Positions 17,545-25,919 of a stretch of 64,000 nucleotides of DNA are shown in pieces. This DNA is from Pseudooceanicola nanhaiensis DSM 18065 (GTDB taxonomy: Bacteria; Pseudomonadota; Alphaproteobacteria; Rhodobacterales; Rhodobacteraceae). Every line of letters begins with the position of its first letter. Within the stretch, counting starts at the first letter, position 1. The position numbers and the translations under genes are program-made. The stretch lies in contig NZ_JHZF01000013.1 of assembly GCF_000688295.1 (NCBI RefSeq), positions 248,001 to 312,000 on the forward strand. The letters are read 5' to 3'. The notes under the pieces were generated by a model, which was not told the DNA's origin, did not search any database, and saw only the letters and a program-made list of their open reading frames with translations.

Positions 17545-17940
17545 ATGGCCGGAACCGAGACGCTCAGGACCTATGTGCAGCCCTGGCATTGCGACGAGAT
17601 GGGGCACATGAACGTGCGCCATTACCTCGGCATGTTCGACGATGCCGCCTTCGTGCTGCTGGCGATGATCGGCCATGTCACCGACGAGGCCTACGGCTGG
17701 GCCGATGTGCAGCACACGCTGCGCTACCTTGCCGAGACGCCGCAGGGCTCGGCCGTGGTGGTGACCTCGGAGCTGGTGAAGCTGGGGACGAGGTCGATGA
17801 CCGTGCTGCACCGGATGCAGGACGCCACGAACGGCACGGTGCGGGCCGAGGCCGAGACGGTGACCGTTTATTTCGACCTCAGGGCGCGGAAGGCCGCGCC
17901 GATCCCGGAGCGCTACCGGGCGGCGCTGGAGGCGCTCTGA
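17545..17940 (+). CDS. 4HBT-like acyl-CoA thioesterase
   Basis: A 131-residue hotdog protein of the YbgC/4-hydroxybenzoyl-CoA thioesterase type. The sequence VQPWHCDEMGHMNVRHYLGMFDDA carries the conserved aspartate (D in CDEMGHMN) used in thioester hydrolysis, and a second strand TSELVKLGTRSM is typical. Substrate is unknown. It is preceded by GGAGGAGAG close to the ATG, a good ribosome-binding site. Confidence 0.87.
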   Translation: MAGTETLRTYVQPWHCDEMGHMNVRHYLGMFDDAAFVLLAMIGHVTDEAYGWADVQHTLRYLAETPQGSAVVVTSELVKLGTRSMTVLHRMQDATNGTVRAEAETVTVYFDLRARKAAPIPERYRAALEAL

Positions 17941-17947
17941 TCCGGGT

Positions 17948-18565
17948 CTAATGCAGCCATTTCGGGCCGCCGGGCGTCGCGACAAGGGCGGCGAGGGACG
18001 GGGCCGGTGCGGCCGCGACGACCACGCGCGGGTCGGAGAAGAGCGGATCGAGGCGGGCGGAGAGGCGCGCAGGCTCCGGGTGGCCGATGTCGAGGCGGAG
18101 GAGGTCGAGCCCCGCGTCGGGCATCGCCCGTGGCGGCAGCGGGTCGGTGCGCCATTCGATGACGCTCGGGAAGGTGCCGCCTTCGGGCAGCGCGCCGTCC
18201 TCCGGCACCGTCAGCAGCCAGCTGAGCGCGCCGCGGCTCACCGGCAGGGCGGGGCCCGAGGCCCGGGGCAGGCGCGGATGCAGTGCGGCCATGTCGTCGG
18301 TGCGCACGACCCAATGGGCGAGGCGGGGCGCCGCGGGCGGGGTGTCGAGCGTGAACCAGCGGGGCCGCGCCGGCGGGGCCGCCGCGGGATCGACGGCGAT
18401 CACCTCGAGGAAGGCGGCGGCGCCGAGGCGGACCAGGTGGTTGTGGGTGCCCATCAGGGGATGGGCACCGCCCGGCGGCAGGCGCAGGCCGATCTGCGCC
18501 TCGACATGGTCGAGTCCCGAGGCGAGATCGGGGGCAATGACGACGATATGGTCGAACTCGGTCAT
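17948..18565 (-). CDS. VOC/glyoxalase-like domain protein
   Basis: A 205-residue protein of the glyoxalase-like (VOC) type. It opens MTEFDHIVVIAPDL, where the first metal-ligand histidine normally lies, and has GTHNHLVRLGAAAFLEVIAVDP in the next half. The remaining part is proline- and alanine-rich, with WRTDPLPPRAMP. Proteins of this group are often annotated only as VOC family, and a specific reaction cannot be given. Start at 18565 was chosen because the domain begins there; upstream codons run into the next gene's 3' end. Confidence 0.8.
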   Translation of the reverse strand: MTEFDHIVVIAPDLASGLDHVEAQIGLRLPPGGAHPLMGTHNHLVRLGAAAFLEVIAVDPAAAPPARPRWFTLDTPPAAPRLAHWVVRTDDMAALHPRLPRASGPALPVSRGALSWLLTVPEDGALPEGGTFPSVIEWRTDPLPPRAMPDAGLDLLRLDIGHPEPARLSARLDPLFSDPRVVVAAAPAPSLAALVATPGGPKWLH

Positions 18566-18632
18566 GGCGGCGCAGGTCCCGGCGATGAGGTGGCGAAGGT
18601 CGGGGCGGGATCCTGCCCGCCCCCGTTCGAGC

Positions 18633-19811
18633 CTATTGCAGGTCCTTGAAGGCCTTCTGCATCCGCTCGACCGCCTCTTCCACCCGGCTGCGCGGGGTGG
18701 CGAGGTTGAAGCGGTTCCAGCTCTCCCCACCCTGCCCGAAGGTCAACCCCTGGTTGACGGCGATCTTCGCGTCCTCGGCGATCCGGCGCATGACCTCGTC
18801 GCGGTCCATGCCGGTGCCGCCGAAGTCGACCCATGCGAGGTAGGTGCCCTCGAGCGGCATCGAGCGCAGGCCCGGGATCGCGTTGATGCCCGCGTCGAAG
18901 ACCTGCGCGTTCTGCCCGATATAGGCGCACATCTCGTCGACCCATTGCGCGCCCTCGGGCGAATAGGCGGCGGGGACCATGTGCTTGGCGAAGGCGTTCG
19001 GGGAGAGGCCCAGCCCCGCGATCGTCGCGGCGAAGGCGGCTTTCAGCCCCTCGTCCTCGAGGATCACGTTGCCGGTGTGCATGCCGGCGAGGTTGAAGGT
19101 CTTGGTGGAAGCCGTCATCATCACCGTGCGGCCCCGCGCCTCGGGCGCGGCGACCGAGAAGGGCACGTGCTTGTGGCCGGGCAGGACGATGTCGCAATGG
19201 ATCTCGTCCGAGACGACCAGGAGGTCGTGCTTCTCGGCGAAGGCGGCAAGCTGGCGCTGCTCCTCCACCGACCAGACCCGGCCGCCGGGATTGTGCGGCG
19301 AGCAGAAGATGATCATCTTCTCGCGCCCGGTCATCCGGGCCTCGTAGGCGTCGAAATCCATCTCGTAGCGGCCGTCGTTCAGCGCCAGCTCGAACTGGAC
19401 GATCTCGCGCCCGCCCGCCGCGATCACCTTGTGGAAGGCGTGGTAGACGGGGGTGAAGAGGATGATCCCGTCGCCCGGTTCGGTCCAGGTCTGCATCGCC
19501 AGCGCGGCGCCGTTGACCAGGCCATGGGTCGAGAAGATGCCGTCGTCATCTGCCGCGATCTCCCAGCCGTGACGCTCGCGCGCCCACCAACGGATGGCGG
19601 AAAGATAGGCGCCTTCATCGCCGAAATAGCCGAAGACGCCGTGATCGGCATAGGCCTTCACCGCGTCGATCACGCCCTGGGGCGGGCGGAAGTCCATGTC
19701 GGCGACCCACATCGGGATCCCGTCCTCCGGGGAGACCCCGGCGAATTCCTGCATCTTGTCCCATTTCGCCGAATGGGTGCCCCGCCGCTCGATCAGCTCG
19801 TCAAAGTTCAT
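18633..19811 (-). CDS. MalY/PatB-type C-S lyase (cystathionine beta-lyase)
   Basis: A 392-residue fold-type I PLP enzyme. It has the MalY/PatB hallmark PMWVADMDF near residue 34, SPHNPGGRVW, SDEIHCDIV and the Schiff-base motif TASTKTFNLAG with the PLP lysine at K237. The family splits cystathionine or cysteine conjugates to release a thiol, pyruvate and ammonia; a few members also bind regulators. It is a single gene, divergent from the deformylase cluster. Confidence 0.92.
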   Translation of the reverse strand: MNFDELIERRGTHSAKWDKMQEFAGVSPEDGIPMWVADMDFRPPQGVIDAVKAYADHGVFGYFGDEGAYLSAIRWWARERHGWEIAADDDGIFSTHGLVNGAALAMQTWTEPGDGIILFTPVYHAFHKVIAAGGREIVQFELALNDGRYEMDFDAYEARMTGREKMIIFCSPHNPGGRVWSVEEQRQLAAFAEKHDLLVVSDEIHCDIVLPGHKHVPFSVAAPEARGRTVMMTASTKTFNLAGMHTGNVILEDEGLKAAFAATIAGLGLSPNAFAKHMVPAAYSPEGAQWVDEMCAYIGQNAQVFDAGINAIPGLRSMPLEGTYLAWVDFGGTGMDRDEVMRRIAEDAKIAVNQGLTFGQGGESWNRFNLATPRSRVEEAVERMQKAFKDLQ

Positions 19812-19897
19812 GGTCGTCCTTTCTGCTTGGCGGGGACGCTATAGCACCTGTTTCCGAGGGCAAGTGCGCCGTTGCACACGAAACTTCCATCGCCTAC

Positions 19898-20422
19898 ATG
19901 AAGCGGATGAAGCGCCCGATCCTGATCCATCCCGACCCGCGCCTGAAGAAGGTCGCCGCCCCGGTGGCGGACCTTTCGGACGAGTTGCGCGTGCTGGCCG
20001 ACGACATGCTCGAAACCATGTACGACGCGCCGGGAATCGGGCTGGCCGCGCCGCAGGTCGGGGTGATGAGCCGCCTGCTGGTGATGGATTGCGTGAAGGA
20101 CGACGGTCCGCCGCAGCCCTTCGTGATGTTCAACCCCGAGATCGTCTCGGCCTCGGACGAGAAGAGCGTCTACGAGGAAGGCTGCCTTTCGATCCCCGAC
20201 CAATACGGCGAGGTCGAGCGCCCGGCCGAGGTCGAGGTGCGCTGGATCGACCGCGACGGGAAGGCGCGCGAGGAGCTCTTTGCCGGGCTCTGGGCGACCT
20301 GCGTGCAGCACGAGATCGACCACCTGGACGGCAAGCTCTTCATCGACTACCTCAGCCCGATGAAGCGGCAGATGATCACCCGCAAGATGCAGAAGCTCAA
20401 GCGCGAACGCGCGAGGGTCTGA
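19898..20422 (+). CDS. def: Peptide deformylase, canonical copy
   Basis: A 174-residue metal-dependent deformylase that removes the formyl group from nascent proteins at the ribosome. All three motifs are intact: [10 protein letters not shown] (Q53), EGCLSIP (C96) and QHEIDHLDG (H138, E139, H142). Two in-frame ATG codons lie at the start; the second (MKRPILIHPDPRL) is equally plausible. It is the first of three tandem deformylase genes and is followed 3 bases later by the second. fmt closes the operon, giving a functional pair for formylation and deformylation. Confidence 0.96.
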   Translation: MKRMKRPILIHPDPRLKKVAAPVADLSDELRVLADDMLETMYDAPGIGLAAPQVGVMSRLLVMDCVKDDGPPQPFVMFNPEIVSASDEKSVYEEGCLSIPDQYGEVERPAEVEVRWIDRDGKAREELFAGLWATCVQHEIDHLDGKLFIDYLSPMKRQMITRKMQKLKRERARV

Positions 20423-20425
20423 GGC

Positions 20426-20923
20426 ATGGCGGTCCTGCCGATCCTGCGCTGGCCCGACCCGCGGCTCATGCGGGTCTGTGCGCCCGTCGGGCCGGACGAG
20501 GATGTCGCGGGGCTGGTTTCCGACATGTTCGAGACGATGTATGCCGCGCCGGGCCGGGGGCTCGCCGCGCCGCAGGTCGGCGTTCTGAAGCGCATCTTCG
20601 TGATGGACGTGACCTGGAAGGAGGGCGACCGCACGCCGGTGGCCTGCATCAATCCCGAGATCCTCGCATCCGCGCCCGAGATGGCGGTGGCCGGAGAGGC
20701 CTGCCTGTCGATCCCCGGCGTGGCGGCCGACATCGCGCGGCCCGCCTGGGTCCGGCTGGGATGGAGCGACCTGCAGGGCGCGCGGCACGAGGCGCGACTC
20801 GAGGGCTTCCGGGCGGTCTGCGCGCAGCACGAATACGACCATCTCGACGGCAAGGTGATCTTCGACCGGCTGGGCGCGGAGGACCGCGCGGCGCTGGAGG
20901 ATGCCTACGAGGGGCAGGCATGA
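20426..20923 (+). CDS. Peptide deformylase, second copy
   Basis: A 165-residue deformylase. The catalytic residues are retained: [10 protein letters not shown] (Q50, with Arg where Ile or Val is usual), EACLSIPG (C93, Ala in place of Gly in EGCLS) and QHEYDHLDG (H135, E136, H139). It is probably still active, but its substrate pocket is altered. It overlaps the third copy by four bases (ATGA), and starts 3 bases after the first. Confidence 0.92.
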   Translation: MAVLPILRWPDPRLMRVCAPVGPDEDVAGLVSDMFETMYAAPGRGLAAPQVGVLKRIFVMDVTWKEGDRTPVACINPEILASAPEMAVAGEACLSIPGVAADIARPAWVRLGWSDLQGARHEARLEGFRAVCAQHEYDHLDGKVIFDRLGAEDRAALEDAYEGQA

Positions 20924-21414
20924 GCGTCCGCCCGATCCTGCAATGGCCGGACCGGCGGCTGCGGACGGCGGCGGGCGACGTGGCCGAGGTGACAGACGCG
21001 GTCCGGCAGGTCTGGGCCGACATGGTCGACACCATGGAGGCGATGCCGGGCGTGGGCCTTGCCGCCGTGCAGATCGGCGTGATGCAGAGGCTCGCGGTGG
21101 TGGATGCCTCCGACAGACGGGGCCAGGCGGTGCTGCTGGCCAACCCGGAGGTGCTGCATGCGAGCGTGGAGCTGCGCCCGCACGAGGAGGCGAGCCCCTG
21201 CCTGCCGGGCGTGTCCGCGAAGATCGAGCGGCCACGGGCGGTGACGGTGCGCTTCCTGAATGTCGAGGGCGCGGTCGAGGAGCGGGATTTCGTCGGGCTC
21301 TGGGCGACCTCGGTGCAGCACCAGATCGACCATCTGGCCGGGCGGATGTATTTCGACCGGCTGAGCAAGGTGAAGCGCGACATGCTGCTCAGGCGCGCGC
21401 GGAAGGGGGGCTGA
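20920..21414 (+). CDS. Peptide deformylase-like protein lacking the catalytic glutamate
   Basis: A 164-residue deformylase homologue. The first motif is [10 protein letters not shown] (Q51). The second is ASPCLPGV in place of EGCLSIP, but it keeps the metal-ligand cysteine C94. The third is QHQIDHLAG, so the HExxH glutamate is replaced by glutamine (Q135), while the ligands H134 and H138 remain. In E. coli deformylase this glutamate is the general acid-base, so this copy can probably bind metal but not catalyse normal deformylation. It overlaps fmt by one base (TGATG). A regulatory, structural or altered-substrate role is possible. Confidence 0.9.
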   Translation: MSVRPILQWPDRRLRTAAGDVAEVTDAVRQVWADMVDTMEAMPGVGLAAVQIGVMQRLAVVDASDRRGQAVLLANPEVLHASVELRPHEEASPCLPGVSAKIERPRAVTVRFLNVEGAVEERDFVGLWATSVQHQIDHLAGRMYFDRLSKVKRDMLLRRARKGG

Positions 21415-22319
21415 TGCGGATCGTCTTCATGGGCACGCCGGATTTCTCGGTGCCGGTTCTGGACGCGCTGGTCGCCAAGGGGCACGAGATCGTCGCCGTC
21501 TACTGCCAGCCGCCCCGGCCGGCGGGCCGCGGCAAGAAGGACCGCCCGACGCCGGTCCATGCGCGGGCCGAGGCGCTCGGGCTCGAGGTCAGGCATCCGG
21601 TGTCGCTGAAGGGTGCCGGGGAACAGGCCGCCTTCGCCGCGCTCGGTGCCGAGGTGGCGGTCGTCGTGGCCTATGGGCTGATCCTGCCGCAGCCGGTGCT
21701 GGATGCGCCGGCGCATGGCTGCCTGAACATCCACGCCTCGCTGCTGCCGCGCTGGCGCGGCGCAGCGCCGATCCACCGGGCGATCATGGCGGGGGACGCC
21801 GAGACCGGCATCTGCATCATGCAGATGGAGGCCGGGCTCGACACCGGGCCGGTGCTGCTGCGCGAGGCGACGCCGATCGGCCGCAACGAGACGACCGGAG
21901 AGCTGCACGACCGGCTGTCGCGCATCGGCGCCCGGCTGATCGTCGAGGCGCTCGACCAGATCGGCGACCTGGTGCCGGTGCCGCAGCCCGACGAAGGCGT
22001 GACCTATGCCGCCAAGATCGACAAGGCAGAGGCCCGGGTCGACTGGTCCCGTCCCGCCGCCGAGATCGATCGGCAGATCCGCGGCCTGGCGCCCTTCCCG
22101 GGCGCCTGGTGCGAGATCGCGGGACAACGGGTCAAGCTGCTCGCCTCGCGTCTCGCCAAGGAGCAGGGGCCGGCGGGGCGGGTGCTCGACACCATGCTGA
22201 CCGTGGGCTGCGGCGAGGGCTCGGTCCAGGTGCTGCGGCTGCAGCGTGCGGGCAAGGGGCCGCAGGACGCCTCGAGCTTCCTGCGCGGCATGCCGGTGCC
22301 CGCGGGCACGCAGCTCTGA
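21414..22319 (+). CDS. fmt: Methionyl-tRNA formyltransferase
   Basis: A 301-residue enzyme that formylates initiator Met-tRNA with 10-formyltetrahydrofolate. It starts [16 protein letters not shown] and has the folate-binding and catalytic signature in [19 protein letters not shown], then the C-terminal tRNA-binding domain (about 205-301) with PFPGAWCE. It is last in the operon with three deformylase genes, overlapping the third at TGATG. Confidence 0.96.
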   Translation: MRIVFMGTPDFSVPVLDALVAKGHEIVAVYCQPPRPAGRGKKDRPTPVHARAEALGLEVRHPVSLKGAGEQAAFAALGAEVAVVVAYGLILPQPVLDAPAHGCLNIHASLLPRWRGAAPIHRAIMAGDAETGICIMQMEAGLDTGPVLLREATPIGRNETTGELHDRLSRIGARLIVEALDQIGDLVPVPQPDEGVTYAAKIDKAEARVDWSRPAAEIDRQIRGLAPFPGAWCEIAGQRVKLLASRLAKEQGPAGRVLDTMLTVGCGEGSVQVLRLQRAGKGPQDASSFLRGMPVPAGTQL

Positions 22320-22326
22320 GGCCGGA

Positions 22327-22430
22327 GGGGGGCCAGCCCCCCGTCGGCCGTTGGCCGACTCCCCCCGGGATACATGGACCAGGGGAAAGTGGGGGGCCGG
22401 CCTCCTGCTTTCCTCTGGTCCTTGTATCCC
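22327..22430 (+). repeat. Intergenic double-hairpin repeat, copy 3, with extra inverted repeat
   Basis: The core (22327-22370) again has G/C-run arms, the hairpin GTCGGCC-GTT-GGCCGAC, and a C run. Its tail (22367-22389, GGGATACATGGACCAGGGG and AAAG) is then repeated in inverse orientation at 22408-22430 with two mismatches over 23 bases, forming a third long hairpin. It lies 8 bases past fmt and may end that operon before the thiamine riboswitch transcript begins. Confidence 0.75.
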
Positions 22431-22527
22431 CGCCGGAGGCATGAAATCGCTGTCCGGCGCCCCCCGCCCGCGCCGTCCCGGCAGCGGAGAGCCTTGCCCT
22501 CGCCCGTCGCCCGCACTAGGCTCCGGC

Positions 22528-22614
22528 CTACCTCGGGGAGCCTGACAGGGCTGAGATGCGGCGACGCGAACCCGTTGAACCTGAACCGGTTAAGACCGGC
22601 GGAGGGAAGGTTGT
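22528..22614 (+). promoter_or_regulatory. TPP riboswitch (THI element)
   Basis: The conserved thiamine-pyrophosphate aptamer core is present: CTGAGAT at 22551, then ACCCGTTGAACCTGAACCGG, TTAAGACCGGC and GGAGGGAAGG. These correspond to the pyrimidine- and pyrophosphate-sensing helices. It lies about 45 bases upstream of thiB. The GGAGG site of thiB is a little further on, so either transcriptional or translational control of the thiamine transporter operon in response to TPP is likely. Confidence 0.93.
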
Positions 22615-22659
22615 TCGCAGCATCCGAAATCTCCGCCCGTCGCGATATGGAGGATGCAC

Positions 22660-23637
22660 ATGAGACATCTTGCGATTGCCACGGGACTTCTGTTTGCCAC
22701 GCAGGCCGCGGCGCAGGACCCCGTTCTGACGATCTACACCTATGACAGCTTCAACACCGAATGGGGCCCCGGCCCGGTGGTGGAGGCGGCCTTCGAGAAG
22801 GAGTGCGGCTGCGACCTGAAGTTCGTCACCGCAGGGGACGGCGCGGCGCTGCTGTCGCGGATCCGGCTGGAAGGCGCGCGGACAGAGGCGGACGTGGTCC
22901 TGGGGCTCGACACCGCGCTGATCGCGCAGGCGGCCGAGACCGGTCTCTTCGCGCCGAGCGGGGTGGAGGCCGGGTACAACCTGCCGATCACATGGCGCGA
23001 CGAGACCTTCGTGCCCTTCGACTGGGGCTATTTCGCCTTCGTCGGGCTGAAGGACGGGCCGAAGCCGGGATCCTTCGAGGATCTCGCCGCCGGCGACGCC
23101 ACCGTGGTGATCCAGGACCCGCGCAGCTCGACCCCCGGGCTGGGTCTGCTGATGTGGGTGAAGGAGGCCTATGGCGACCGGGCCGAGCAGGTCTGGGAGG
23201 GCCTCGCCGACAACATCGTCACCGTGACGCCCGGCTGGTCCGAGGCCTACGGCCTGTTCCTCGAGGGCGAGGCGGACCTCGTGCTGTCCTACACGACCTC
23301 GCCCGCCTATCACCTGATCGCCGAGGAGGACGACACCAAGATCGCGCTGCCGTTCGAGGAAGGCCATTACCTGCAGGTCGAGGTCGCGGGGATGCTCGCC
23401 GGCACCGACCAGCCGGAGCTCGCGCGGGACTTCCTGCAGTTCATCACGACCGACGCCTTCCAGTCGGCGATCCCAGAGACCAACTGGATGTACCCGGCCG
23501 TGACGCCCGACGGCGGCCTGCCCGAGGGTTTCGACACGCTCGTGCAGGTCGACAAGCCGCTGCTGACCGCGCCCGAGGCGGCGGCCGGGATCCGGGACGC
23601 GGCGCTCGAGGAATGGCGCCGCGCGCTCTCGCAATAG
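22660..23637 (+). CDS. thiB: Thiamine ABC transporter, periplasmic binding protein
   Basis: A 325-residue periplasmic binding protein. It has a Sec signal peptide with cleavage after ATQAAAQ. The mature protein starts LTIYTYDSF, and has FVTAGDGAAL, VVLGLDTALI, FDWGYFAFV and the family segment SSTPGLGLLMWVK. It delivers thiamine, TMP or TPP to ThiPQ. I chose the ATG at 22660: the GGAGG at 22649-22653 lies six bases before it, whereas it directly abuts the other in-frame ATG at 22654. It follows a TPP riboswitch and overlaps thiP by 25 bases. Confidence 0.95.
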   Translation: MRHLAIATGLLFATQAAAQDPVLTIYTYDSFNTEWGPGPVVEAAFEKECGCDLKFVTAGDGAALLSRIRLEGARTEADVVLGLDTALIAQAAETGLFAPSGVEAGYNLPITWRDETFVPFDWGYFAFVGLKDGPKPGSFEDLAAGDATVVIQDPRSSTPGLGLLMWVKEAYGDRAEQVWEGLADNIVTVTPGWSEAYGLFLEGEADLVLSYTTSPAYHLIAEEDDTKIALPFEEGHYLQVEVAGMLAGTDQPELARDFLQFITTDAFQSAIPETNWMYPAVTPDGGLPEGFDTLVQVDKPLLTAPEAAAGIRDAALEEWRRALSQ

Positions 23638-25160
23638 GCCGCGGCTGGCCGGGACGGCTCGCGGCGCTCTGCGTCGCGGGCTTCCTTCTCGCGCCCCTGG
23701 GCGCGGTGCTCTGGCGTGCGGGCGGGGCCGGCTGGCCCGGCGCCGCCGACTGGGCGGCGGTGCGCTTCACGCTGGTGCAGGCCGTGCTGTCGGCGGCGAT
23801 CTCGGCCGCGCTCGCGGTGCCGGTGGCCCGCGCGCTGGCGCGGCGGCGGTTCCGGCTGCGCGGGGCCTATGTGGCGCTCATGGGGGCGCCGTTCATCCTG
23901 CCGGTGATCGTGGCCGTCATGGGCCTTGTCGTCGTCTTCGGCCGGGGCGGCTGGATCAACGACCTGCTGGGGCTGGCGGGGCTTGGCCCGGTGTCGATCT
24001 ACGGGCTGCACGGGGTGGTGCTGGCGCATGTCTTCTTCAACCTGCCGCTCGCGGTGCGGCTGATCCTGCAGGGGTGGCAGGAGATCCCGGGCGAGCGCTT
24101 CCGCCTCGCCGCGCAGCTTGGCGCGGGACCGGCCGAGATCCGGCGGCTTCTGGAATGGCCGATGCTCAGGCGTGTCCTGCCGGGGGTCTGCGCGGTGATC
24201 TTCGCCATCTGCCTCACCAGCTTCGCGGTGGCCCTGACGCTGGGCGGCGGGCCGCGCTCCACCACGGTCGAGCTGGCGATCTACCAGGCGTTCCGCTTCG
24301 AATTCGACCTCGGCCGGGCGGCGATGCTCTCGGTGATCCAGTTCGCGATGGTGACGCTGGCGGGCCTGGCCGCGCTGCGGCTGTCGCGGGGCGAGGGGTT
24401 CGGAACCGGATTCGACCGGGTGGTGCCCCGCTGGGACGCGCGCGGGCGCTGGCTGCGGCTGGCGGACGGCGCCTGGCTGGTCGTCACGGGGGTCTTCCTG
24501 CTCGGGCCGCTCGCCGCGGTGGCGTGGCGGGGGCTGCCGGGGCTCGACGCGATGCCGGCGAGCGTCTGGACGGCGGCCCGCGCCTCGCTCGCCGTGGCGC
24601 TTGGCGCGACGGGGGTGACGATGGGCCTGACCCTGGCGATGGCGCTGGCCCGGCGGGGCTGGGTGGAGCTGATCGGGCTCGCGCCGCTTGCCGCCTCGCC
24701 CCTCGTGCTGGGCTCGGGGCTGTTCCTGCTGCTCAACCCTGTGGCGAACCCGGCGTCGCTGGCGCTGGCCGTCACCATGGCGGTGAACGTGGTGATGGCC
24801 CTGCCCTTCGCGCTGCGCATCGTCGGACCCGCCGTCGCGGGGGTGGAGGCGGATTACGGGCGGCTGGCGGATTCGCTGGCGATGCGGGGCGCGGCGCGCC
24901 TGCGCTGGCTGGTCCTGCCGCGCATCCGCCGGCCGCTGGGATTCGCGGCGGGGCTGACGGCGGCACTGTCGATGGGCGACCTGGGGGTCATCGCGCTGTT
25001 CGCCGATCCGGAGCGGGCGACCCTGCCGCTGACCATCTTCCGGCTGATCGGCGCCTATCGCATGGAGGCGGCGGCGGGCGCGTCGCTGTTGCTGCTGGCC
25101 CTGAGTTTCGGGCTCTTCGCCCTGTTCGACCATGGAGGCCGCTGGCGTGCTGACACTTGA
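23613..25160 (+). CDS. thiP: Thiamine ABC transporter, permease
   Basis: A 515-residue inner-membrane permease made of two fused permease halves, about 12 transmembrane segments in all. Each half has an EAA-type loop contacting the ATPase: one at EIPGERFRLAAQLGAG and one at EADYGRLADSLAMRGAA. The start MAPRALAIGRGW lies within the last codons of thiB in another frame, giving a 25-base overlap; the end overlaps thiQ by 29 bases. Overlaps of this size suggest tight translational coupling. Confidence 0.93.
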   Translation: MAPRALAIGRGWPGRLAALCVAGFLLAPLGAVLWRAGGAGWPGAADWAAVRFTLVQAVLSAAISAALAVPVARALARRRFRLRGAYVALMGAPFILPVIVAVMGLVVVFGRGGWINDLLGLAGLGPVSIYGLHGVVLAHVFFNLPLAVRLILQGWQEIPGERFRLAAQLGAGPAEIRRLLEWPMLRRVLPGVCAVIFAICLTSFAVALTLGGGPRSTTVELAIYQAFRFEFDLGRAAMLSVIQFAMVTLAGLAALRLSRGEGFGTGFDRVVPRWDARGRWLRLADGAWLVVTGVFLLGPLAAVAWRGLPGLDAMPASVWTAARASLAVALGATGVTMGLTLAMALARRGWVELIGLAPLAASPLVLGSGLFLLLNPVANPASLALAVTMAVNVVMALPFALRIVGPAVAGVEADYGRLADSLAMRGAARLRWLVLPRIRRPLGFAAGLTAALSMGDLGVIALFADPERATLPLTIFRLIGAYRMEAAAGASLLLLALSFGLFALFDHGGRWRADT

Positions 25161-25839
25161 GGCGCTGGACATCCGGCAAGGCGATTTCCGGCTGCGGGCC
25201 GACTGGTCGGTGGCGGCCGGCGACCGGGTGGCGCTGATCGGGCCCTCGGGCGCGGGAAAATCCACGCTGCTCTCGGTGGTCGCGGGGTTCTTCGCAGCCG
25301 CGTCGGGCCGGGTCCTGTGGGACGGGCGCGACCTGACCGGCGCGGCCCCCGGAGAGCGTCCCGTCGCGATGCTGTTCCAGGACGGGAACCTCTTTCCGCA
25401 TCTGACGGCGGCGCAGAACGTCGGGCTGGGCATCCGGCCGGACCTGCGGCTCGCCCCGGCGGACAAGGCCCGGGTGGCCGAGGCGCTGGCCCGGGTCGGG
25501 CTGGAGGGCTACGGCGCGCGCAAGCCCGGCGCCTTGTCGGGCGGGCAGCAGAGCCGCGTGGCGCTGGCGCGTGTGCTGGTGCAGTCGCGGCCGCTCCTGC
25601 TGCTGGATGAACCCTTCTCGGCCCTCGGCCCGGCGCTCAGGGCCGAGATGCTCGATCTTGTCGCCGGGCTCTGCGCCGAGAAGGGCGCGACCCTGCTGAT
25701 GGTGAGCCATGCGCCGGAGGATGCGCAGCGGATCGCGGACCGGCTGGTGCTGGTCGACGAGGGCGTGGCCGAGGCGCCGGTCGCGACGGCGGAGGCCTTC
25801 GCGCGGCCCTCCGACCGGCTGCGGCGCTACCTGGGCTGA
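25132..25839 (+). CDS. thiQ: Thiamine ABC transporter, ATP-binding protein
   Basis: A 235-residue ABC ATPase. It has Walker A GPSGAGKST (about residues 38-46), a Q-loop at LFQDGNLFPHL, the signature LSGGQQSRVALAR, Walker B LLLLDEPFSALG, and the switch histidine in MVSHAPED. It powers ThiBP import of thiamine. It begins 29 bases inside thiP and is followed by a strong bidirectional terminator. Confidence 0.94.
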   Translation: MEAAGVLTLEALDIRQGDFRLRADWSVAAGDRVALIGPSGAGKSTLLSVVAGFFAAASGRVLWDGRDLTGAAPGERPVAMLFQDGNLFPHLTAAQNVGLGIRPDLRLAPADKARVAEALARVGLEGYGARKPGALSGGQQSRVALARVLVQSRPLLLLDEPFSALGPALRAEMLDLVAGLCAEKGATLLMVSHAPEDAQRIADRLVLVDEGVAEAPVATAEAFARPSDRLRRYLG

Positions 25840-25876
25840 TCCGAGGGGCCCCCGCCCGACAGCCTGCCCAAAGGAA

Positions 25877-25901
25877 AAGGCCCCGCCGGAGCGGGGCCTT
25901 T
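25877..25901. terminator. Bidirectional rho-independent terminator between thiQ and petC
   Basis: A perfect 8-base-pair GC stem (GGCCCCGC at 25879-25886 with GCGGGGCC at 25891-25898) with a 4-base loop is extended by A-T pairs. A runs lie on the left and T runs on the right. It separates the convergent thiQ and petC genes and can serve both. Confidence 0.85.
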
Positions 25902-25919
25902 CATCTTTGGCGGACGGGA

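Noticed and set aside
19808-21235. Long minus-strand frame opposite the deformylase genes
   Set aside because: Arg/Pro/Ser-rich shadow of three deformylase genes that have clear motifs on the plus strand.
22654-22659. Alternative thiB start at 22654
   Set aside because: The GGAGG site directly abuts this ATG, whereas it is properly spaced from the ATG at 22660.
23367-25466. Minus-strand frame of 699 codons opposite thiP and thiQ
   Set aside because: Low-complexity Arg/Gln/His/Pro-rich shadow of genes with clear transporter motifs.
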